Of a DNA stretch of 64,000 nt, positions 35,141-44,714 are shown piece after piece. The stretch covers positions 1-64,000 of the forward strand of contig JADJAL010000033.1 of NCBI GenBank assembly GCA_016704305.1. The letters are read 5' to 3'. The notes under the pieces were generated by a model that was not told the origin of the DNA, did not search any database, and was given only the letters and a program-made list of their open reading frames with translations. This DNA is from Haliea sp. (GTDB lineage: Bacteria; Pseudomonadota; Gammaproteobacteria; Pseudomonadales; Halieaceae). Each line of letters opens with the position of its first letter. Positions within the stretch are counted from its first letter, which is position 1. Position numbers and translations under genes: made by a program.

Positions 35141-37669
35141 ATGAAATTATTCGTTTCTGAACGCCCAACCCGCTTCGCACTTTGTACCGCTTTGTTGGTC
35201 GCCGCTTCGGCGATGCCCTTTGCCCACGCCCAACAGGTGACCGGCACGCCGGGTTCGCCCAGCGCCACGACCACCATCAGCGGCGAGCAATTACCGGCTC
35301 CAGCGCCAGCATTCGGCGGCGTCATCCAGAATGACGCGCTGCAGTCGAAACCCTGGTGGCCACCGACTGTCGTGCCGCCAGCCGGCGCACCAAACGTGTT
35401 GCTGATCATCACAGACGACGCCGGCTTCGGCGTTCCCAGCACCTTCGGCGGCGTCATCCCGACGCCTGCGATGGACCGCATTGCCAACGAGGGCCTGCGC
35501 TACAACCGCATCATGTCCACCGCGCTGTGCTCGCCGACGCGCGCTGCCCTGATCACCGGGCGCAACCATCACTCCGTGGGTTTTGGCGTAATTTCCGAGC
35601 AGTCCACCGGCTTCCCGGGTTACAACAGCATCATCGGCGTGGACAACGCCACGATCGGCCGCATCCTGCTCGACAACGGCTACAACACGGCGTGGTTCGG
35701 CAAGGACCACAACACCCCCGCTTTCCAGGCAAGTCAGTCCGGGCCGTTCACACAGTGGCCGACCGGCATGGGTTTTGAATACTTCTACGGTTTCGTCGGT
35801 GGCGACTCCAACCAGTGGGAGCCCAACCTGTTCCGCAATACCACGCAGATCTACCCATTCCAGGGCAAGGAACCCGGCAGCTGGAACCTGATCACGGGCA
35901 TGGCCGACGAGGCCATCGACTGGGCGACGCGCATGCACCAGACCGATCCGAGCAAACCTATTTTTATAAAGTACGCGCCGGGCGCGACCCACGCGCCACA
36001 CCACCCGACCAAGGAGTGGGTAGACAAGATCAGCGCGATGCACCTGTTCGACGATGGCTATGAGAAGCTGCGCGAGCGCATCTTCGAGAACCAGAAGAAG
36101 CTTGGCGTGATCCCCGCGGATTCAAAGCTGACACCCTGGCCTGACGACGTGCTGACGCCCTGGGACAAGCTCACGCCCGATGCGCAAAAACTCTACATCC
36201 GGCAGGTCGAGGTCTTCGCCGCCTTCGCCGCCTACAGCGACCACGAGATCGGACGCGTGATCCAGGCCTTCGAGGACCTGGGCAAGCTCGACAACACACT
36301 GGTGATCTATATCAACGGCGACAACGGCACCAGCGCCGAGGGTGGACCGCTGGGCACGCCCAACGAAGTCGCGTTCTTCAACGGTGTCAGCGTGCCCGTG
36401 GATGTACAAATGAAGTGGTACGACGTCTGGGGCACGGAGGAGACCTACAACCATATGTCAGCGGGCTGGTCGTGGGCCTTTGATACCCCCTTTGACTGGT
36501 TCAAGCAGAATGCCTCGCGCCTCGGTGGCGTCAACCAGAACATGGTGGTGTCGTGGCCGGCGCGCATCAAGGACAAGGGCGGTCTGCGTGATCAGTTCAT
36601 GCATGTGATCGACCATGTGCCAACGATCCTGGAGGTCACCGGCATCAGCGCTCCGGACATGGTCGACGGCATCGAGCAAAAACCGATCGAGGGCACCAGC
36701 TTTGCCTATACCTTCGATGCGAAAAACGCGAAGGAACCCTCGCGCCACACGACCCAGTATTTCGAGATGATGGGCCAGTGGGCGTTGTATCAAGACGGCT
36801 GGCTGCTGAGCACCAAGGTCGATCGCGCGCCCTGGGACGCCTTCGGCGCGGCCAACGATGACCCGCTGAACAACCAGGTGTTCCAGTTGTACAACCTGAA
36901 CGAGGACTTCACGCAATCCGAGGACCTGGCCGCGCAAAACCCGCAAAAGGTCGCGCAAATGCTCGAGCAGTTCCTCGCCGAGGCGAAGAAGCATCAGGTG
37001 CTGCCACTCGATGGCTCGGTGGCGGCGCGCGTCATCGCGCCGCGCCCGAACATCACCGCCGGGCGCACGGAGTTTGTGTATACGCAACCCATGGTCGGCC
37101 TGCCGCAGGGCGACTCGCCGCTGCTGCTTAACACCTCCTACACGATTACCGCGGAGATCGACGTACCCCAGGGCGGTGCCCAGGGCATGATGCTGACCTC
37201 GGGCGGCCGCTTCGCCGGTTATGGCTTCTACCTGCTCGAGGGCAAGCCGGTGTTTCTGTGGAACCTGATCAACCTCGAGCGCCTGAAGTGGGAAGGTACG
37301 GAGGCGCTCACCCCCGGCAAGCACACGGTTGAGTTCGACTTCAAGTACGAAGGCCTTGGCGTTGGCACGTTGGTGTACAACAGCTTCAGCGGACTTGGCC
37401 AGCCCGGCACAGGTACGCTCTCGGTGGATGGCAAGGTGGTGGCCACGAAGCGCATGGAGAAGACGCTGCCAATCATCCTGCAGTGGGATGAAAGCTTCGA
37501 CGTCGGCTCCGATACGCTGACCGGTGTCAACGATGCCGACTACAAACCGCCGTTCCCCCTGACTGCGACGCTCAACAAGCTGACGATCAAGGTGGATCGG
37601 CCGCAGCTCTCGCCCGCGGACATCCAGAAACTGGAAGCAGGCATGAAGGCGGCAGCCGACGCGTCGTAG
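35141..37669 (+). CDS. Type I sulfatase (arylsulfatase), exported
   Basis: 842-aa sulfatase. Signal peptide to FAHAQQ. Metal-binding LLIITDDAGFGVP near residue 90; the formylglycine motif CSPTRAALITGR near 128 (Cys type, needing a separate FGly-generating enzyme not seen in this window). Further active-site elements are FGKDHNTP and NGDNGTSAEGG. After ~600 residues of catalytic domain a ~200-residue C-terminal jelly-roll/LamG-like region follows (GMMLTSGGRFAGYGFYLLEG). The substrate is unknown; sulfated lipids, steroids or polysaccharide parts are possible. First gene of the sulfatase-DUF3604-parvulin-HupE cluster. Confidence 0.9.
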   Translation: MKLFVSERPTRFALCTALLVAASAMPFAHAQQVTGTPGSPSATTTISGEQLPAPAPAFGGVIQNDALQSKPWWPPTVVPPAGAPNVLLIITDDAGFGVPSTFGGVIPTPAMDRIANEGLRYNRIMSTALCSPTRAALITGRNHHSVGFGVISEQSTGFPGYNSIIGVDNATIGRILLDNGYNTAWFGKDHNTPAFQASQSGPFTQWPTGMGFEYFYGFVGGDSNQWEPNLFRNTTQIYPFQGKEPGSWNLITGMADEAIDWATRMHQTDPSKPIFIKYAPGATHAPHHPTKEWVDKISAMHLFDDGYEKLRERIFENQKKLGVIPADSKLTPWPDDVLTPWDKLTPDAQKLYIRQVEVFAAFAAYSDHEIGRVIQAFEDLGKLDNTLVIYINGDNGTSAEGGPLGTPNEVAFFNGVSVPVDVQMKWYDVWGTEETYNHMSAGWSWAFDTPFDWFKQNASRLGGVNQNMVVSWPARIKDKGGLRDQFMHVIDHVPTILEVTGISAPDMVDGIEQKPIEGTSFAYTFDAKNAKEPSRHTTQYFEMMGQWALYQDGWLLSTKVDRAPWDAFGAANDDPLNNQVFQLYNLNEDFTQSEDLAAQNPQKVAQMLEQFLAEAKKHQVLPLDGSVAARVIAPRPNITAGRTEFVYTQPMVGLPQGDSPLLLNTSYTITAEIDVPQGGAQGMMLTSGGRFAGYGFYLLEGKPVFLWNLINLERLKWEGTEALTPGKHTVEFDFKYEGLGVGTLVYNSFSGLGQPGTGTLSVDGKVVATKRMEKTLPIILQWDESFDVGSDTLTGVNDADYKPPFPLTATLNKLTIKVDRPQLSPADIQKLEAGMKAAADAS

Positions 37670-37757
37670 TAATCCGGTTACACTGATGGTTTCGCCGCGA
37701 ATGATCACAGTAAGCGGCGGGGCCACGTGAACAATAAAACTGAACCGGAGCTGGATT

Positions 37758-40387
37758 ATGAAACGTGAGGCATTTGCGTCTGCAATCGCTGGAGCATTGA
37801 TGCTAGCAACCTGGCCGGTTGTCGCCTCACCCAATCCCGAGCGCGACGCGTACTTTGGCGAGACACACCTGCACACCAGCTGGTCAGTGGACGCCTGGGT
37901 CATGGGCAACCGCCTTACCGGCCCGGCCGATGCCTACAAGTACGCGCAGGGCGAAACGATCAAGCATCCCATGGGTTTCGACATCAAGATCGACACCCCG
38001 CTCGACTTCATGGGCGTGACCGACCACTCAGAGTATGTCGGCGTCACCCGGCAGGCCAATACGCCAGGGTCCTACGTGAGCAAGTTGCCCGAGGCGCAAC
38101 CGATGATCATGAAAGACCCAAACGATAAGGCAGAACAGAACAGGGTCTTCTCGTATCTGCTTTCGCTAACGTCAAAGCCGCCGGTCAAGGCGTTCATGGA
38201 CCCGAAGATCACCGCCACCGTGTGGAAGGAGAACGTCCAGATCGCCGACCAGCAGAACAAGCCCGGCAAATTCACCGCGTTCTGCTCCTATGAGTGGACG
38301 TCGATGCCGAACAACCGCAACCTGCACCGCAACGTCTTTTCCGCGACTGCGCCAAGGTGCCGGACTATCCCTTCAGTTCGCTCGACTCCAATCTCCCCAC
38401 CGAACTGTGGAACTGGATGGACGGGCAGCGCAAGAGCGGCAACGAGGTGCTGGCAATCTCGCATAACGCCAACGTCAGTGACGGCTGGATGTACCCTACC
38501 GACATCGACAACACCACCGGGCGACCAATTGATGCGGCCTGGGCCGAGTCGCGCATGCGCAACGAACGCCTGATCGAAATCAAGCAGGGCAAGGGCCAAT
38601 CGGAGGCACATCCCCTGCTGTCGCCCAATGACGAGTTCGCCAACTACGAGATGTACGAGGCACTGCTGGGCCTGCCGGCGGACGTCGGCCGCATCGACCG
38701 TATCACCGGCAGCTATGCGCGCCAGGCATTGAAAGACGGTATTACATTGCAGGACCAACAGGGGTTTAACCCCTACAAATTCGGCATGGCCGGGGGCTCG
38801 GACTCGCACAATTCCGCCAGCCCGTACCGCCAGGACAATTTCTTTGGCTTGCACGCCGACGCGGACGGGACGGTAGAACGGCGCTTCGCTGGCGCGCTCA
38901 TCGGCGGCACCATGGACGTGCGGCTGGAAAATCCCGGCGGACTGACCGGCGTGTGGGCCGAGGAGAATACCCGCTCCTCGCTGTTTGACGCGATGTACCG
39001 CAAGGAAACGTTTGGCGTCAGCGGGCCGCGTATCAAGGTGCGATTTTTCGGCGGCTGGGACTACGACAAGAACCTCGCTGCCGCGAAAGACTGGGTGAAA
39101 CAATCGTATGCAGGCGGTGTGCCGATGGGCACCGATCTGCCGCCAATGCCGACGGGCGGCCTCGGAATAGCGCCGACATTTGTCGTCTGGGCGGTGAAAG
39201 ACCCGACCTCTGGCAATCTTGACCGCGTGCAGGTGATCAAGGGCTGGACCAAAAACGGCCAGAGTTTCGAGAAAATCTTTGACGTGGCCTGGGCGGGCGA
39301 CCGCAAGCCCGACAAATGGTCAGGCCGGGTTCCCGCGATCCAGAGCACGGTAAACCTGGAGACGGCCACCTACGACAACTCGGTGGGTGCGACGGAACTC
39401 AAGACGGTGTGGACCGACCCGGAGTTCGACGCCAGCCTCCACGCCTTTTACTATGCCCGCGTACTGGAGATTCCCACGCCGCGGTGGACGCTGATACAAG
39501 CCGTCAAGGCCGGGATTCCGCCACCGGATGTCGTTCCGCTAACAGGCCAGGAACGCGCCTGGAGCTCGCCGATCTGGTTCACGCCATCGACCGAGGCGCA
39601 GAAGAGTGCAGCCAGCGGCATGACAGTCGCCGATCTGAAGACGAAAGGCGCCGCCACTTTGGCGAACCCGGAGCTAAAAGATTTGATCGTCGGCAAAGCA
39701 TTCTGGCTGCGGAACAACGTCACTGGCGAGCAGTTCAGCCAGAATTTCACGGAAGATGGCCAGATGATCGTATTCCGCGTCGGCGCGAATGCCGACATGC
39801 CCAGCGGCTTCGGCAATGTCGCGCGCGATGGCTCACAGGGAAGGACGAGTGCCTACAGGATCGAGGGCGACAAGCTCATCACTCTGGTCTCGCAGGAGCC
39901 CTATGCCTGGACGTTCCATAAACTGGGCGACACCTACTACGCCGCGCGCAGCAACGAGTTCGGCTACGCCAACTACGAGATCATTGCCGCTCCGCAAATC
40001 GCCGTGAATCCGCTGACGGCAATCACCAACCAGTTCTCGACCGAATTGGGACTGAACCAGCAGCAGAAGGGGCAGATTCTCCCCATCCTGAATGACGAGA
40101 TCGCGCAATTGCAGGCCCTCCAGGGGAATACGTCACTGAGCGGCGCGAAGAAGCTCGAGCAGTTGCGCGGTATAGGCGTGTCCTTTGACGAGAAGGTCAA
40201 GCCGCTGCTGAATCCCCAGCAGCAGGTGAAATTCCAGGCACTGCGCGATGCACTGCGCGCACGCGTGCTCGGGAAGATAGCGGAGGGGGCAGGTGCCAAG
40301 CTGGAAGCTGCCGCCGATGCACACCTGGAGGCCATGCAGCAGGATCTGCAGTCCGCCAAGGCCAAGCTCGAAAAAGCCTGGCTCTGA
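37758..40387 (+). CDS. DUF3604 exported protein with LTxxQ-like C-terminal region (one frameshift)
   Basis: Repaired length 876 aa. Signal peptide to PVVASP; the mature start YFGETHLHTSWSVDAW carries the PHP-like HxH of DUF3604, with MGVTDHSEYVG after it. At about 38333 one T is missing from a T run (CTTTTC for CTTTTTC); the frame then resumes FRDCAKVPDYPFSSLDS. Later DUF3604 motifs include ISHNANVSDG, MAGGSDSHNSASP and GGLTGVWAEENTR. The family is metal-dependent by fold but uncharacterised. The last ~120 residues are a helical Spy/CpxP-like segment (LGLNQQQKGQILPIL, LNPQQQVKFQALRD), an unusual fusion. Confidence 0.85.
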
Positions 40388-40435
40388 CTTCTCGGGCGAG
40401 GAGGCCATCCCGGCAACGGCGAACCCGGTATTCAA

Positions 40436-41197
40436 ATGAAACAACTCTTACGTGAACCACTGGTTCATTTCCTTTTCATAGGCATGGCGCTGTTCGCTAC
40501 TTACTACTACCTGCAGCCATCCAGCAAAGCGGCGCCATCGGCGCAGGAAATCCAACTGTCGGTGGGTGACCTATTCCTCGCCGAGGACGTCGCCGCTGCG
40601 CAGGAACCCACGACTGGGGATTTGAAGGCGTGGTATGCGACGCAGACGGACACATTTGCGATGCCCAAACGCGTCAGCTTCCGGCACCTCTACTTTTCTC
40701 CGGATCGGCGTGGTGACAATGCCCGGGGCGATGCCGCGAAATTGCTCGCTCAACTGACGGATCAACCACAGGCGGTGAAGCTTCCCGAAGCGTCCGCGGA
40801 CCCGTTCATGTTCCAGGATTACTACCGCGACCGCGCGCCGGATTTTCTCGGCAAGGAATTCGGCCCGCAATTCGCACTCTCCGTGGCGGATCTCACTGAG
40901 GGTTCATGGCAGGGGCCGATTGAGTCGGGTTTCGGCTGGCATCTGGTGTTCGTGGACACCACCACCCCCGGCCGTATACCCGATTTTGAGGAAGTCGAGG
41001 CGGACGTGAAAGCAGCCTGGCTTGCCGAGCAGAAGGTGCTCGCCTGGGACAAGGCATATAGGGCGATGCGGGCCAAATACAAGGTGTTGCTGCCAATGCC
41101 GCCGGCGGACACCGGCATGGACACGGCAGCGGCAGCAAACGACAACTACAACGAGAACGCCACTGAGTCTGGTTCATCGAGCGAAGCAGCGCAATGA
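40436..41197 (+). CDS. Membrane-anchored parvulin-type peptidyl-prolyl isomerase (shortened)
   Basis: 253-aa protein. MKQLLREPLVHFLFIGMALF gives an N-terminal membrane anchor typical of the parvulins that travel with HupE/DUF3604 genes. A Rotamase domain follows (RVSFRHLYFSPDRR, then a late FGWHLVFVDTTTPGRIPDFEEV). Compared with family members as I remember them, the helical chaperone segment between the anchor and AEDVAAAQEPT is about 60 residues shorter and in frame. The acidic/Asn-rich C-terminal tail is low-complexity. Overlaps the HupE/UreJ gene by ATGA. Confidence 0.82.
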   Translation: MKQLLREPLVHFLFIGMALFATYYYLQPSSKAAPSAQEIQLSVGDLFLAEDVAAAQEPTTGDLKAWYATQTDTFAMPKRVSFRHLYFSPDRRGDNARGDAAKLLAQLTDQPQAVKLPEASADPFMFQDYYRDRAPDFLGKEFGPQFALSVADLTEGSWQGPIESGFGWHLVFVDTTTPGRIPDFEEVEADVKAAWLAEQKVLAWDKAYRAMRAKYKVLLPMPPADTGMDTAAAANDNYNENATESGSSSEAAQ

Positions 41198-42219
41198 GGC
41201 GTTTGCCCACGTTGGGGGCGCCGATTGCCACCATCGCGCTGCTGCTCCTGTTCAGCGTCTGCACAGCGCAAGCACACGAGTCCCGCCCTGCGTATCTCGA
41301 ACTCAGGGAAACTGCACCCGGTCAATTCAGCGTGCTGTGGCGCACCCCGTTGCTGGCGGGGAGGCGTTTGCCGGTCGTGCTACAGCTGCCCGACACCGCA
41401 AGGAACCTGAAGGAGCCCATCGAACAGCAACTGGCGGATTCCATCCTCGAACGGCGCTCGATTGTCGCAGGACCGGATGGATTGGCCGGCGAGCGCATCA
41501 AGTTTCCCGGACTGCAACTGACGATTACCGATGTGCTGGTTCGCGTCGAGATGCTGGACGGGCGTCAATGGACAGCCATTGCCCGCCCGGCGCAACCCTT
41601 CATCGAAATTGCCGCTAGCCAGTCGACGCTGCAAGTGGCCGGCGAGTACCTGCGGCTCGGCATCGAACATATCTTGTACGGCATCGACCACCTGCTTTTC
41701 ATCTTCGCGCTGCTGCTCCTGGTAAAGGGCACAGGCCGGCTCGTAGCGACCGTCACCGCGTTCACGGTTGCGCACAGCCTCACGCTGGCAGCGGCCACGC
41801 TCGGCTTCGTGCATGTTCCGCAGGCACCGATTGAGGCCATCGTTGCCCTGAGTATCGTGTTCCTGGCCTGTGAAATCGTGCATTCACGCCAGGGCAAGCC
41901 GGGCTTGACAGAGCGCTGGCCGTGGGTGGTTGCCTTCATGTTCGGGCTGCTGCACGGCTTCGGCTTTGCCAGCGCCCTGAACGAGGTGGGACTGCCGCAG
42001 AATGCCATTCCGGTGGCGCTGTTGTTCTTTAACCTCGGCGTCGAGGTGGGCCAGCTCCTGTTCATTGCCGTCGTGCTGGTGGTTATCGCCATGCTGCGCA
42101 GGTTCGCGCGAGGTTCCGCCCTGTCGCCACCACTCTGGGCCTGGCGCGTGCCGCCCTACGCCATCGGCAGTCTGGCCACGTTCTGGCTCATCCAGCGCAT
42201 AGCCGCGTTTGGACAATAG
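41194..42219 (+). CDS. HupE/UreJ-family membrane protein
   Basis: 341-aa protein: signal peptide (to AQAHES), a ~120-residue periplasmic beta-domain, then six or so membrane helices with the HupE/UreJ motif LGIEHILYGIDHLLFIFALL, and later FMFGLLHGFGFASAL. The HxxxGxDH residues are metal-binding in family members that transport nickel or cobalt. This subgroup, with a large extracytoplasmic domain and no hydrogenase or urease genes nearby, probably has a different metal or role. Last gene of its operon; convergent with a second sulfatase. Confidence 0.87.
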   Translation: MRRLPTLGAPIATIALLLLFSVCTAQAHESRPAYLELRETAPGQFSVLWRTPLLAGRRLPVVLQLPDTARNLKEPIEQQLADSILERRSIVAGPDGLAGERIKFPGLQLTITDVLVRVEMLDGRQWTAIARPAQPFIEIAASQSTLQVAGEYLRLGIEHILYGIDHLLFIFALLLLVKGTGRLVATVTAFTVAHSLTLAAATLGFVHVPQAPIEAIVALSIVFLACEIVHSRQGKPGLTERWPWVVAFMFGLLHGFGFASALNEVGLPQNAIPVALLFFNLGVEVGQLLFIAVVLVVIAMLRRFARGSALSPPLWAWRVPPYAIGSLATFWLIQRIAAFGQ

Positions 42220-42239
42220 AAACCAAACACACTGCATGT

Positions 42240-42283
42240 TTTGCGGATAAGGCCAGGACTGGACGACCTGGCCATCGCGCAAA
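42240..42283. terminator. Inverted repeat between convergent HupE and sulfatase genes
   Basis: GGCCAGG (42251-42257) and CCTGGCC (42267-42273) form a 7-bp stem with a 9-base loop. It is extended by outer TTTGCG/CGCAAA pairing across small internal loops. Location between two convergent stops suggests a bidirectional terminator, though T-runs are short. Confidence 0.5.
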
Positions 42284-42298
42284 CACCCGTTGGGGAAA

Positions 42299-43975
42299 TC
42301 AGTTGCCCGTGGGGAGTGACAGGTTAAACCCGTCCTTGCCGAGTTGTTCCCGCAGCCACTGGAACTGTTGGTACCGGGAGATTTCGATCGGCCCCGAGTA
42401 CGACATGCTCTGCAGCTTGCGTGGCGGGTACTGCACGTAGGTTTTCATCAGCTTTTTAACAGAGTCGCCGATCGGAACCATGGTCCAGGTACGCTCCGTG
42501 AAATTGCCCATGAAGATATCGTAACGCTCCTGCGGGTCGGCCCACAGGTCGAAGATTTGCGGCACGGTGGCGACGTATTTCTCCGCGCCTTTCCAGCCCA
42601 GGTTGGTATCGACAGCGAGACCGCCGGTTTCCTGCCCGTTGTCGCCGCGCAGGTTGAACACCGCCTTGTAGTTGCCAACGCGGACAGCGCCGGGCGACAA
42701 CTCGTTCTCGGTGAAGTAGAACCATTCCGTGCGCGGCGACTTGCCCGCACCCGTGAGCACCGGTGTCATGTCGTAGCTGTCGAAGATAATGGGCTGGCCA
42801 TCGCGATCCTGGATTGGCAGCTTGACGCCGCCGGTCGCCGCGAAAGTCGCCATCAGGTCGAGGCCGCCGATGATCTCGTGGTTTTTGACGCCGGGCTTGA
42901 TCTTGCCGGGCCACACTGCAATCGCGGGCACGCGATTACCACCCTCGCGCACGGTGCCCTTGGTGCCACGGAACGGGGTGTAACCCGCATCCGGATAGAC
43001 ATCCTGCCAGGCACCGTTGTCGGTGGTGTAGAACACCAGCGTGTTCTTGTCGAGCCCGAGCGCCTTGAGCTTGTCCATGATGCGGCCGATCCGGGTGTCC
43101 AGCTCCACGACCGAATCCGCGTACTTGCTCTTCGACATGGATTTGTGTTCAAACTCGGGGGCCGGCATGTTGGGCTGGTGCACCTTCATGAAGTTCACGT
43201 TGATGAAGAAGGGCTTCGAGGGGTCCTTCGCCGCCGTATCGAGGAACTCGATCGCCGCTTTCTCGACATAGCTGTCGAAGTACGGGATGCCGACCACGCC
43301 GTCGGGATAGGTGACGCCGTGCAGCGTCACGCTCTTGCCCGGCGCGTCGACGTACTGGCCGTTGATCTTGAAATCTTCCACCGCTTTCTCGCCCGCGTTA
43401 CCCGACAATGCGCCCTTGGTCACTTGCTGGAACATCTCCCGCAGCTTGGGATCCATATCCGGGAACCAGGTCGGATCGCCGTAGGTGTAGGCGTTCAGGT
43501 GATAGAGGCCGGCGTACTTCATCACGTCGTAACCGTGCGCATTGGGCAGCGCGTAATCCGCCTCGCCCAGGTGCCACTTGCCGGTAAAGTAGGTCTGGTA
43601 GCCGCCCTGCTTGAGCACCGAAGCCAGCGTCCATTCCGCTTCCGGCAGGCCGCCGCCCTCGCCCTGGAACGCCACCGTGGTCATGCCGCTGCGATTGGGG
43701 ATGCGACCTGTCTGCATGGCGGCGCGGCCCGGCGTGCAACTGGGCTGCGCGTAGAAGGAGAAGAAGGTCATGCCGTCCGCAGCCAGCTTGTCGATGCTAG
43801 GCGTGGGCATGCCGCGCCCCTCGCCCCCACCGTAGGGGCCGAGATCGCCGAAGCCGGTGTCGTCGGACACAATAAAAAGTATGTTGGGTTTGGCCGATTG
43901 GGCGTATGCCGATGGCGTGAGGAAACTGGTCGCTGCCAATGCCAGCGCTGCCAACATCAAGTACAGTTTTTTCAT
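42299..43975 (-). CDS. Type I sulfatase, exported
   Basis: 558-aa arylsulfatase. Signal peptide to SAYAQS. Metal site ILFIVSDDTGFGDLG; formylglycine motif CTPGRAAMQTGR near residue 80 (C-x-P-x-R); FTGKWHLGE and TTDNGAWQDV complete the active site. The sequence PNRSGMTTVAFQG resembles the AtsA-like sulfatases of Pseudomonas-type genomes. It differs from the 842-aa sulfatase in lacking the C-terminal extra domain and in KWH versus KDH. A good GGAGG precedes the ATG. It is convergent with the DUF3604-HupE cluster, so the two sulfatases flank it. Confidence 0.9.
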   Translation of the reverse strand: MKKLYLMLAALALAATSFLTPSAYAQSAKPNILFIVSDDTGFGDLGPYGGGEGRGMPTPSIDKLAADGMTFFSFYAQPSCTPGRAAMQTGRIPNRSGMTTVAFQGEGGGLPEAEWTLASVLKQGGYQTYFTGKWHLGEADYALPNAHGYDVMKYAGLYHLNAYTYGDPTWFPDMDPKLREMFQQVTKGALSGNAGEKAVEDFKINGQYVDAPGKSVTLHGVTYPDGVVGIPYFDSYVEKAAIEFLDTAAKDPSKPFFINVNFMKVHQPNMPAPEFEHKSMSKSKYADSVVELDTRIGRIMDKLKALGLDKNTLVFYTTDNGAWQDVYPDAGYTPFRGTKGTVREGGNRVPAIAVWPGKIKPGVKNHEIIGGLDLMATFAATGGVKLPIQDRDGQPIIFDSYDMTPVLTGAGKSPRTEWFYFTENELSPGAVRVGNYKAVFNLRGDNGQETGGLAVDTNLGWKGAEKYVATVPQIFDLWADPQERYDIFMGNFTERTWTMVPIGDSVKKLMKTYVQYPPRKLQSMSYSGPIEISRYQQFQWLREQLGKDGFNLSLPTGN

Positions 43976-44251
43976 GGTGAACCTCCTGGGTCAGGCGACG
44001 CGAAAATCACGCGGCCATGGTTTATCGGCAATCTACTTTCTTCCACCCGATTCAAGCGCGCTTGTTGGGTACACCAACGCAATGGCCGGGTTGTGCTTAC
44101 GCGAGTATCGCCGCGCAATCGCATACTCGTGATCCCCCGGCGAGTATAGACCAGAAATACGCGGGCAAGTCGCCGGCGACGGCGCCATCGCGCCCTTGTA
44201 CGCATCCACCCCCCGGTAGTACTCTGTGCAACGTTTTTCCTGGAGCTAACC

Positions 44252-44686
44252 ATGAGCCAAAAACCGCAGGTCCCCGCCATTGACGGCTGGCACACCATGA
44301 CAGCGCAACCGCACCTGATCGGCACGCAGTGTGAACGTTGCGGCACGTATTTTTTCCCCAAGCAGAACGAGTACTGCCGCAATCCAGCCTGTGACAGCAC
44401 GGACTTTCGCGAAGTGGAGTTGAGCCGCACAGGCAAGGTCTGGAGTTACACCAACGCCTGTTACAAACCACCGGCACCGTTTGTCGCAGCCGAACCCTTC
44501 GTACCCTACGCCATCGCCGCAGTACAACTTGAAAAAGAGCAAATGGTCGTACTCGGCCAGGTGGTCACGGGCGTCGGCGTGGAAGAGCTGAAAGTCGGCA
44601 TGTCCATGGAGCTTGTGCTGGAAACCCTGCACGAGACGGACGACGACATCAAGGTCACCTGGAAGTGGCAACCCCTGGCGCAATAG
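44252..44686 (+). CDS. Zn-ribbon OB-fold (DUF35) acyl-CoA-associated protein
   Basis: 144-aa DUF35 protein. The rubredoxin-like zinc ribbon CERCGTYFFP...YCRNPAC is followed by an OB-fold with LSRTGKVWSYTNACYKPP and a VLGQVVTG strand. Such proteins are obligate partners of thiolase-like enzymes, as in the ChsH2/Ltp2 steroid side-chain aldolase. It lies 28 bp before the thiolase-like gene, which fits that pairing. Substrate cannot be named. Confidence 0.88.
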   Translation: MSQKPQVPAIDGWHTMTAQPHLIGTQCERCGTYFFPKQNEYCRNPACDSTDFREVELSRTGKVWSYTNACYKPPAPFVAAEPFVPYAIAAVQLEKEQMVVLGQVVTGVGVEELKVGMSMELVLETLHETDDDIKVTWKWQPLAQ

Positions 44687-44714
44687 CCGCAGACTGAATC
44701 TGGAGCAGAACACT

